A stretch of DNA of 64,000 bases from Eurosta solidaginis (lineage: Eukaryota > Arthropoda > Insecta > Diptera > Tephritidae), in contig NC_090320.1 in the NCBI RefSeq assembly GCF_040869045.1, positions 143,366,941 through 143,430,940 of the forward strand, written 5' to 3'. Numbering within the stretch: the stretch's first letter is position 1; each line of letters opens with the position of its first letter. This document shows, in pieces, positions 1 to 8,858 of the stretch. The notes beneath the pieces are model-generated. The model had not been told where the DNA came from. It did not search any database and was given only the letters and a program-made list of their open reading frames with translations. The translations under genes and the position numbers were made by a program.

Positions 1-90
1 TAGTTGGGATTTATCGCCAAAAGTAGCCAATCCACGGAATTCCAACTCCTCCTTCAGTTGCTGGATCGTCAATTCACTCAACTTTGCCAT
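1..90 (-). CDS. SAP-domain gag start, Gypsy element 1 (partial)
   Basis: The reverse strand opens with ATG at 90-88 and stays open for 30 codons to the window edge. The peptide begins MAKLSEL and has the helix-rich pattern of a SAP nucleic-acid-binding motif. The same start occurs at 26176, where it also lies just downstream (reverse strand) of an LTR and a primer site. I infer that this is the N-terminus of the Gag protein of a Ty3/Gypsy element whose body lies left of the window. The SAP assignment rests on pattern only; the position relative to the LTR is seen directly. Confidence 0.6.
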   Translation of the reverse strand, partial: MAKLSELTIQQLKEELEFRGLATFGDKSQL

Positions 91-127
91 GTCGAAGTTG
101 TCCCCTGGAATTTATTCAACAATTCTT

Positions 128-139
128 CTTCTGACACCA
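128..139 (-). other. Primer binding site, tRNA-Leu type
   Basis: The reverse strand reads TGGTGTCAGAAG two bases inside the LTR end, matching the usual tRNA-Leu primer site of insect Gypsy elements. The same 12-mer is at 26222-26233 in the related element. Confidence 0.6.
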
Positions 140-141
140 AT

Positions 142-558
142 TGTTACGAATTTACTGCAAATCCTCTTATTTTCAACCTTCTGCTAAGTTCGAATCACTA
201 AACTGTTGAATAAATAACTCCAATATTGAAAAATGGAAAAAATGGCCTTTATTAAAGTACTTCACAATAACACTTATACTTTGCAACTAGCTGGCTTAAT
301 AACCAAACTGACTGATAGCTTAAATGAAACTAATTTTCTGCGCCTCTACTGTCTTGCCTTTTATACTTTTTGATTTCCCGTTGCATACTTCTAGGCTTTT
401 CCAATCCATAACTTACTGGTTAGTTATCAGCTACAAAATCACCAGCCACAACTACGTGAGTAATACTTGCACAAATTATTTCCCTCTCTTGTGAGCAACT
501 CAGATAAGATATATGCATGTGTTTGTGCGTTGCCTTAGTGCTGCTAATATTGGTTACA
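142..558 (-). repeat. 5' LTR of Gypsy element 1
   Basis: The LTR is bounded by TGTTACG and GGTTACA (TG...CA form) and is 417 bp long. It is clearly homologous along its length to the LTRs at 21919-22437 and 26236-26541. It abuts the primer site on the left and the repeat at 560 on the right. The left half of the element lies outside the window, so the target duplication cannot be tested. Confidence 0.75.
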
Positions 559-559
559 G

Positions 560-1243
560 TATAGTAAATTCTATTACAGGAACCCATAAACAAATTTCTG
601 AGTTTATATAATATTCAGGAAAACTCATCAAACTTTAAAAAATTGCCATCAAAATTGTCAACTTTTTTCTCCAAAGTTTTTAGAACATTTTTGGGTATGC
701 AATTTGGTAGCTCATTGGCCTGTACATCGAATTTCACTTATAGTTTTAAAATAAATAATGTTAAGTAAAATAAGTCTTTACATTCTCGTATTGAACAAAA
801 TAAAAAACAAAAATTTATAAATAAAATTACATCGAACGAAGAACATGTAAGTATAATGAAGCACAAATAAAACGAATAGTGGGAAACAGTAAAGCATGAA
901 ATAACGGGCAAGTAATTCACCGCTGGAGTAATTTTACTTGAAATTCGCGAATATTTAAGCCAATAAAGGTTTTATTGGATTATAATTACCCTTTAACTAG
1001 TTTGTAACTCGCTTTTTTAATATTTTTCAGGCACGTAATGGTAATCCTGAATTTATTGATTTATTTACTATAGTTCCTAAGCGTCGTACCGGCGAACATT
1101 AAGTTTCCACGTATTCAACTATAATCTGCAAAAAGAAAATAAACAAATATATTAAAAACAATTAAGTTATTTGTGTCAAAATTAAATATTTTTGTTTCTA
1201 ATTACTTGCGGGTATAGCGGGTTGTAAACTTATAAATTGGAAA
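560..1243. repeat. ~685-bp dispersed repeat, copy A
   Basis: This stretch is colinear with 37427-38111, with scattered substitutions and small indels. Both copies hold a good splice acceptor, a short terminal reading frame and an A-rich 3' region. Copy A is bounded by an LTR on the left and a LINE fragment on the right. The parent element or gene is not recognised. Confidence 0.8.
1031..1102 (+). pseudogene. Terminal-exon-like ORF in repeat copy A
   Basis: A T-rich tract ending TTTTTCAG is followed by 23 sense codons and TAA. The peptide contains RNGNPEFIDLF and is preserved in copy B at 37899-37970 with three changes near its C-terminus (I to T, P to S, G to C). It therefore looks like the last coding exon of a gene or transposase carried by the repeat. 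No upstream exon is visible and I do not recognise the protein. Confidence 0.4.
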
Positions 1244-1245
1244 AA

Positions 1246-2465
1246 GTACTATTTCGGCTACATGCTCACCAAAGTGTAGATCCTGATCAAACGTCATACC
1301 CAAGATTTTGGGGTGTAGGACACCCGGTAGCGTAGTGCCATCGACGTGGATGTTCAAAATGGTCGACATTTGGGACGTCCAAGTTGTAAATAAGGACGCG
1401 GATGATTTAGTCGGTGATAATGCCAGGTTTCGCGAGGCGAAAAACTGGAGAGATCAGGGAGGTAGCCGTTTATTCTGTTGCAAAGCTCATCGATCTGTGG
1501 GCCCGGGCCTGTGGCCATTATTGTGCAGTCATCGGCGTAAGAATCGATAGTAACTCCTTCCGGTGGCGAAGGTAGTTTTGATATGTAGAAATTAAAAAAA
1601 AGTGGGGATAGGACATCACCCTGTGTCACCCTTTGTTTAATTCTTCTTGGCTTTGATGTTTCGTTTCTGAATTGCACCGATGCCTGGCGACCATCCAGAT
1701 AATTTGCGGTCCACCTTTTAAGACATGGGGGAAGGATATTCCCTTCCAAGTCTTGCAGTAACGTGCCATGGTTGACCGTTTCAAAAGCTTTTGATAGGTT
1801 AGCGCAACGAATACTGTTCTATGGTGGGGCTTCTGATTGAAACCACAATTTGTCTGGGTGCTAATGCCATTTAGCGCGGTGGTGGTGCTATGGAGTTTTC
1901 TAAAGCCATGTTGATGACAGGCTAGCTGCTAATTTGCTTTGAAGTAGGGGAGCAAAATGGCTTTAAGCTTCTTGGCTACTGGCGATAGGAGAGATATCGG
2001 CGATATGAATATCCTATGTTAGCTGGTTTCCCAGGCTTTAGTAGCGGGAGCACCTTGGCCATTTCCATTTTTCGGGGATGACAAAGGTGGAAAGAGACAG
2101 GTTGAAGACATGCGCTAAATATTTGAAACCCTCTTTCCCCTCCGTCTATCTTTGTCGAATGCATTATATATTGTCGGCAGAAAGCGCTCGCTAATTTTTT
2201 CGCATCCGACAGCACTTTATCGCCAAAGGCGATGGAATTTTTGTCATTGTGCTTAGACGGATTCGATAGGGACTTTACGGTGGACCAAAGTTTACCTACA
2301 CCGGCAGAGAGGTTACAACCGCTTAGGTGCTCCTCCCATTTCGCCCGCTTTTGTTCATCCACAAGCAATGTGATGCGTTGGTTTATATCCCTTATTTGGG
2401 GGTCGCCGGGATCGAGCTGTCTTATAAGGTCACGTTCTCTCGCTAAATTTGCGGCCTTCGCTTCC
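1246..2465 (-). pseudogene. LINE reverse transcriptase fragment, minus strand
   Basis: Reverse-strand reading frames (1354-1749 and 1976-2368) match the plus-strand LINE at 22840-26033 piece by piece. The matching parts are the linker before RT, the GKPANIG region, and the block around the YADD catalytic motif followed by CTIMATGPGP. The segment between these frames is degenerate, with stops and frameshifts and a missing stretch. This is a dead, truncated copy of an APE-type non-LTR retrotransposon of the same family. Confidence 0.8.
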
Positions 2466-2597
2466 CAAGGCAGTCGGTTCTCGCTTCCCTAGGCCGTCGG
2501 TTCTATGTACCAGAGCGACTGGGGATTTTTCCCGGCCAAGGACTGTCATTTCAGTGTAACCCCATTTACTTTTAACCCCTCAGTTGTGGAAGTGGTT

Positions 2598-3025
2598 GTT
2601 GTTGTTGTTGTTTTTGTAGCAGTGCTTCGCCCCATCCAATAGGTGCGACCGAACACAAATTGTAATCAATGTCAGTATTTTGACAGTATTTTAGTAGGCC
2701 TGTATTTTCTTCCAGTAAGTAACCTTTAGGCTTGGCGACTACATATATCGGGGACACGTAGCATGCAATCGGCCGGCCAATTGGTTCGTAAGTGGTAATG
2801 AGCGTTTTTTTTGTCTTTACTCTAACTGCTGCCAGCAAGAGATTTGAGGTTTTTATTACGGCTGTGGATTTTAGGAACAATTGCAGTTGTGGGCACTGAA
2901 ATCGCCTAAAATAATGAGATTATCGCCAGTGAGTAGTGTGCTGATGTCTGGGTAGTATTCACTGGGGAAATAGGTGACAGGAGGGATGTTGATTATTTCT
3001 AAATTCACATCGCCTGACCGGACAG
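2598..3025 (-). mobile_element. Internally deleted LINE copy with (CAA)n tail
   Basis: On the reverse strand the endonuclease-domain block (3025-2885, like 23270-23400) is joined directly to the 3'-terminal coding block (2860-2640). The copy ends in a CAA-rich tail at 2610-2598. It belongs to the same family as the LINE at 22840-26033. The central RT region is missing, so it cannot be autonomous. Confidence 0.7.
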
Positions 3026-3126
3026 TTGACAGTTGACAGTGCCCTGACGTTCCTGAGTGTTTTGGTAGAATATCTTCTATGCTTTTAACTTTTTTTAATT
3101 ATTAGGAATTGTTTTAGAAGACCATT

Positions 3127-3925
3127 ATGCATTCCATAGCATTTCGCTTAGTAGCAGAGGAGGTGGAGCGTGAGGAAGGGTCAGCGAGAGTTACGCGAAG
3201 ACAACTGCGAGACGATATGAATCTTTTGGAGCTTCTTGAGAGTTTGTAATTTAAATATTTAGCTATCAAATTCTTTTTATATATTGGATTTTAATTGGTG
3301 TACAAAGTGGTATTTGGTACCTTTTAGATATGCTAACTAGCGCTTTGCTACCAGTAAAAAAACAATTCGCAGTACCACCAATCGTTAAACTGAGTAGTTG
3401 CTAGGGTTTTTTTTTCCTGCGGGAGGGAACCAGACTGGAGTAGGAAAAGACTCCGATGTTAGTTTGGCACAACCCACTTTTAGTAAAGCCCTTACGCAAG
3501 TGTTAAACATATTTGAGTCACAATTATGCCCGAGTGGATAAAGGTGTGCGATACGGTCGATGAAAAAAGAAAAATGGCCATGCACTTTTACATTAAACAT
3601 GGTATTCCTGGCGTTGTAGGATGTATCGATGGCACCCATTTGCGAATTGTTGCACCCCCACAAAATCCACACCCCTTTTATAACCGGAAAAGATATCACA
3701 GTTTAAACGTTTTTCTTGTAAATTTACCTTTTTTATTTTCTTAAATCTTCTGAAATATAATTAATGTTCATATACTTAGCTTTGTGATATTGATATGAGG
3801 ATAAAGTATGTCGACGCTTCGCATTCTGGCGCGTGTCAAGATTCTTTTATTTGGAATACCAGTGACCTACGTACCCACTTTGAACAGGAGTACTTGAGCA
3901 GAGCAAACAACTTCTGGCTTTTAGG
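3127..3925 (+). pseudogene. HARBI1-like PIF/Harbinger transposase relic
   Basis: HARBI1-family proteins are DDE nucleases that cut and paste PIF/Harbinger transposons. Three pieces are visible. An N-terminal frame starts at 3127 (MHSIAFRL). A middle block (about 3420-3722) carries LSQPTFS-like sequence and the first catalytic aspartate in GCIDGTH. A third block (about 3777-3925) carries DASHSGACQDSF with the second aspartate. The middle block changes frame near 3530, and 3723-3776 behaves as an intron (GTAAAT to TTAG). The C-terminus is absent, being followed by a LINE fragment. It is therefore a broken copy. Confidence 0.75.
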
Positions 3926-4029
3926 TAACATTTTAAAATTTTACCAAATTGCACTTGTATAACATTTTTCCTATGTTTATGACTCCTACCATTAGTGATT
4001 ATAAGTCAAATTAAAATGTTTGTAGATTC

Positions 4030-4260
4030 TTAAGCACATAACAGGTCCTCAATAATAACTAATCTCATGGAAAAGTAGATGGTGTTCTGGGGACATAAGA
4101 AGACAACCCGTGGCGGTTCTGAAGGCGGTATTTTGGCAGGCCTGTAGCTTCTTCCAGTGAGTAGCCTTTAGGCTTGGCGACCATATCGGAGATGCGTAGC
4201 ATGCCATCGGCCGACCGATTGCTGAAAGAACGAATATCTCCAATTTGGTCTCAAAGCACC
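4030..4260 (-). mobile_element. LINE 3' coding fragment, minus strand
   Basis: The reverse strand encodes the C-terminal block IGRPMACYASPIW and following residues also found at 25250-25440 in the plus-strand LINE. It is a short truncated copy lying between the Harbinger relic and the long-LTR Gypsy element. Confidence 0.65.
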
Positions 4261-4413
4261 CTATTTACGATATTTTTTTTGTCAAAAACGGCTAATTTCT
4301 GCATGTTTTCTATAGAGTGTTTTGGTAGGGTGTTTTTACTCAACAATAACATACTCACTGATAAATAATGATTCTTTTTTTATATTATAGCGCTTGGGGC
4401 CGAGTTTTGGCAA

Positions 4414-4417
4414 AAAG
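4414..4417. repeat. Target-site duplication AAAG (left)
   Basis: AAAG immediately precedes the TGTTACG terminus of the element and is repeated at 19427-19430 just after its TTACA terminus. A 4-bp duplication is typical of Ty3/Gypsy integration. Confidence 0.85.
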
Positions 4418-4699
4418 TGTTACGTGGCTGACTGTTTGGGTGGTGAGGAGCGGCGGCAAGCAGGTATGCTTGCGGGCCCAGGCTAGCTCGTCGTCTTGGG
4501 CGGGGTATTGCACCACCGACCTCACCCGCAGCCACAAGAACAAATTTGGGGTTCATACCTGCATGATGGAAAAAAAAGGAGGGAGGTAAAAAGCTGGAAA
4601 GAGATAGAAATAAACGTGAGGGGCAAAGTTAGAAGGGGAAAGCATAAGGGACAGAAACAGCTGGAGGCCTGTCCTGTCAGGTGGAGTCTACCCTCCCTC

Positions 4700-4720
4700 T
4701 GCAGTGCACCTTGCACTGCA
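4700..4720. other. LTR hairpin, 9-bp stem
   Basis: TGCAGTGCA and TGCACTGCA are separated by CCT, giving a perfect 9-bp inverted repeat. The same hairpin occurs in the other LTR near 15798-15818. Confidence 0.7.
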
Positions 4721-5760
4721 CCGTGGGCACTGTGCTGACTCCTGTTCACCTTACAGTGCCCCCAAACCTGACCTGAGTCTGTCCATCCGTCAATAAGTCA
4801 TTTCCCTATTACTCACCTTCATCTTACCTTACCGCGCGCAAGCGCAGCACCAACACCAAAATTCGACTTAGCCCTGCATTATGAATGTCTTAAAATTTCA
4901 TCCAAACATAATTCTTATAATTTATTTACAAAATTTTTGGTTTACAAATTACCGACTAATACCCTACTACCAGTTCAATAATTTCAATAAAACTTTAAAC
5001 TCAAAGTTTACTACAAAATAATTTTCCAAGGGCTTCAAAAGTTTACTCAAAGTAACAATAAAACGATTGCTCAAACTTAGTGCTAACTTTTATTACTGGC
5101 GAACATTAAAAATTCATAAGAGTGCAAGAACCAGTGGATACATTCCAAATTCAATTCTATAAAAAAAAACCTACGGCTAATAGACAAAGTGTCTGGTCTC
5201 AAAGAAAAAAATTAAACTTTTAGGGCCACCCTAATGCGGTATTATTAATAGGAGCTAATTCTAATTCTAAAGGTACAAATTCAAATAAAATAAAATAAGA
5301 GGGCGAATAAAAAAAATTAAGTACCCTAATCCCTGACCTACCGCGACCGCTCAAATAAACATAAGATCAATTATGTACACAGCAAAAGTAGGTCAACAAG
5401 GAAAAGAATTTATGTGTATATGGAAGTAAATGGTATGTATGTAAGTGCAAATATACGTTTGTGACGTTTTTCATGCATGCACATATGTTCGTTGCAATCT
5501 GTTTCTATTTTTCTGCTTTGCTAATTCCTGTTCTATTTTTGCAAGAGCAGGAATCTGTACTAACACATGTACATACAACTAAACAGGTGTATATTGATAA
5601 ATTTTTATATTTCACTCAAAGCACTCACCAAGTTACTCTCCTTATCCAACGGCGCCGCTGCAGTTGAGTAGCTTTGCTGAAAATGCTGAAAAGGAATACT
5701 CCTAGCATGCATACAATTCTACAGGCCACGCCCACGTTGGCCACCCACAATCACTCAGCC

Positions 5761-5782
5761 AAGATCACTCGCTAGTGATCTT
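5761..5782. other. LTR hairpin, 9-bp stem, CGCT loop
   Basis: AAGATCACT and AGTGATCTT flank a four-base loop. The same structure is in the 5' LTR at about 16859-16880. Confidence 0.7.
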
Positions 5783-6241
5783 TAGTAATGAGTGCTTTGG
5801 TAGTATTAATTCTATCAACGTGATGGTGAAACGTGTTTAAAAAAAGTATATTCGCACCAGCAAAACAAAGAATGCCTATTATGCTGAAGGCATCATTACA
5901 ATTTCAGGGTGTGAGCCTAATAACGCGGTATATTGGCCGGAATAAAAATAAAAAAAATTTAATTTTTTTTTTCCCAAAAAAATCAAAAAAAGCAAAAGAA
6001 AATTTTAAAAACTCAAAATTTAACAATCCTGAGTTACGGCTACCATGCATAGCCAAAAGAAAGGAACACGTAAGAAAAAATATGTATCTGGTAAGGAAAG
6101 ATCAAAAAAAAAGGGAGGGAAACAAAAAAAAAAAAAAAAAGACAATGGAATGTCAGACCGAAGAAACAAAAAAAAAAAGGAATGAAAGCAATAAACGAAT
6201 GAGGAAATTTAAATGGGAGCGAGAGTGCCACCATTAGGAAG

Positions 6242-6278
6242 TATGGTGTTAAAGTTTGGGATTCACTTTAACACCATA
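6242..6278. other. LTR hairpin, 14-bp perfect stem
   Basis: TATGGTGTTAAAGT is followed after nine bases by its exact reverse complement. Both LTRs keep it (17341-17377). A stem this long and perfect could be an RNA structure or a protein site; its role is unknown. Confidence 0.75.
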
Positions 6279-8280
6279 TATGTGTGACCCCTGAAACTAA
6301 ATGACCCCTGTTTCCTGTTTCCTACTAAAAGTATGCTCCTTCCGACAATATAAAAGAGATATAAATAAACGTAATAATAAAAAAATACAATATACAAAAA
6401 CAATGTGGTGACCAAATCCAACGCCGAGGCCGTTCCTCTCTCCGCCTGTGCTTGTTGTAGTTTCAAGGGCCAAAATATGGAAATGTTGCTGCCAACTTTA
6501 TTGTGACGGTTGCTGCCGTTTTTCTTTATTTGTTGTGTTAGCTCCCAAGGATTTTAGTTACCTGTGGTGTCGTTGCCGTTGTTGTTGTATTGCGCGCCAA
6601 TACATAACGACTCAGTGTAGCGCTTGTGGGTATTGTTGTTGCGACCCAATGCCGCTGGTGGAAAATGCTCCTCCTCGATATTGCCAAGTTCTTGTGTTTT
6701 CACTGTGGTTGTAGTGGTGTGCGCCACCAAATAAAATTATAGTGTAGTGCTTTTGGATGTGTAGTAATAGTGGTTGGGCAATACGTCGCCGATATACGAA
6801 CGTGTTGTTGTAGTCGAGCGGTATGTTACTGAGGTAGAAATAGATACAAGTTGTGGTTGTTGCGGCCGTGCGTTGCCAACAAAAAAAATGCTGTAGTGGA
6901 TGTTGTTTGCCGGTACCAATGGAGTTGCTGTTGTTGCTGCGTTCTAACCCCTCCAATAAGACATATTGCTAAAATTGCTTTGCTGTCGGCTAAATACTAA
7001 AGTGTTGTGACGATTACTGTTGGCGTTGCGCCGCCAATACCAAAACTCGTGGTTGCTATTGTTGGAGCGGTATGTCGCTAATTCAGCCTTTAGGCCGCAA
7101 ACCGTAATTTGCAATGCTCTGCCCAGTGCGTTCTTTCCAAAAGGGAGTGTCCTGTTAATATAAGGAAAGAAAAACATTATTCTTGGGGAATTCCTAATGC
7201 AAGAAGCCTGGTGATGCTAAAACAATTTTTTTTTTTTTGTGTTTTTTTTTTTTTTGTTTGCATGATTAATATACACACCGACATACATATGTCTGTACGG
7301 AGGCGTGCATATATGCATGCAAATTTGCTTTTGGCTTGCTTGGAAAATTGGCTTTGTAGACGCCAGCTTCCCAGTGGGCATGCCAAGTTGGTGGGAGATA
7401 AAAAAAATTCAAGGGCAGCGAAAACCATTGTACTTACCAGGAACTTCTGCTGCTGTCCTGAGTTGGGGACTGCTTGGTGGTGGGCAGGATATCCCTAGCC
7501 TTTACTTCTTTGTGCGTCTTTTTTTTTTTTTTTCTCACGTTTCGCGAAACCTTCGGCGCGCACAACTTAAAGTTTCGCTTTTATTCACGCACTACAACCT
7601 TTTTTTTTCGCTTTAAGCCGCGCACTTCAAACTTTTTAAAATATTTTTTTCGGGGCACAAACTTTTTAAATATTTACTCACTCGCACTGGGCACTTGATA
7701 ACGTAATACTTTGTCCGTTGCCTAACGTTGCGCCCTTTTATAGCTACCGCCGTGGCAGGGGAATGTTACTCAGAAACGGAAAATTCCTACCTATACATGC
7801 CAAACTTTCTTCTCGGCTTTCCCGTATTTTTCATCCATACGTATTTTTCACTCATACCTTCACACGCTTACCGCTCCACAAAACGAACACCTACACAGAT
7901 ACATTTGGTTCGCGCCTTGGCCGCTTACACTGATGCATCCACACGTTCATAGCCTTTCACAAATACCCATCCACCTACATAATACCGAACAGAACAAACA
8001 CATAGTTACATACCATTCGTCAAGGCTGCTAGGTTGTTAGCAACATGGTGAAATTTTTCTTATTGTAACAACATGATGCCAAGCGCAACATCTAATTTCC
8101 GTTGCAACATTGTGTTCCCTACAGGCACAATGTTGTCAATGTTAATGTTATCATGTTAATATTATTTTAATGGCAACATTGCGGCTAAGGCACGGACCTG
8201 GACACAAAACACATAAACACATAGACGCATATACACTCTGCCACTCATTCAAGCCAGTATGGAGACAGGCTGTCGTTACA

Positions 8281-8858
8281 GGCTCGCAACCGCCGATGGT
8301 GTCTGCACTATGGAGCGTGTGCGTAAAGAGTCCAAACGCAGCCTGCTAAGTATTATTTCCTGCGTCCAACGTGTGGCCTCGACCCACGACTCAATGCCGG
8401 GCCTATTTTTTTTTTCACGCCTTTAAATTTTCACACTGCTTAACTACGAACTACATCACTGGGCTAATGCTACTACTTAAACCTATATCACTGATACTGC
8501 TATGCATCTCAACTAGTAAATAAGATATCACAGATAAAATAAATAACAAAAACCATAAATAAAACTAAAATAAAATAAAATAGAATAAAATAAAATATCA
8601 CAGTTAGCAGAACAAAAAAAAATTTATAAAATAAAATATCACAGATGGCAAAAAAAAAATGTATGAAAAAAAATATCACAGATCAAATAGTCAAGTAGGT
8701 AAAATAAATAAAAAAATAAATAAATGCAAAAATAATCAAATAAAGCAAAGGGTCAAAAAAAAATATAAATAAAAATAATTTAATAATATAATCACATACG
8801 TCGATAAACAAATAAATAACATAGAACAAGAGTACTCGCACTACAAAAAAACATTAAA
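8281..8858 (-). other. 3' untranslated region of long-LTR Gypsy
   Basis: The stretch between the pol stop and the 3' LTR is A-rich on the plus strand (ATAAA-type runs, recurring TATCACAG at 8520-8690). The last 120 bases before the LTR are GC-mixed. No polypurine tract abuts the LTR on the reverse strand. The nearest is an A10 run at 8417-8408, about 127 bp inside. Confidence 0.7.

Larger units (their letters stand above)
4418..8280 (-). repeat. 3' LTR of long-LTR Gypsy (3863 bp)
   Basis: The copy runs from TGTTACGTGG to TGTCGTTACA and is colinear with 15516-19426. Its scattered small reading frames have no homology I recognise and are present equally in the other LTR, so I read it as non-coding. 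A 47-bp stretch present in the 5' LTR (about 17899-17950) is missing here near 6800. The loss is consistent with slippage between two GTTGTTGTA repeats. The region 6440-7080 is full of diverged GTTGTTG-rich units. Confidence 0.9.

Noticed and set aside
2466..2597. Separate LINE ORF1 fragment
   Set aside because: A few reverse-strand words recall LINE ORF1 but the stretch is too short and degenerate to assign.
4368..7952. Many overlapping 60-130 codon frames in the giant LTRs on both strands
   Set aside because: They recur identically in both LTRs, have low-complexity or cysteine-rich translations from GTTGTTG repeats, and show no domain or consistent start. They are better explained as chance frames in non-coding DNA.
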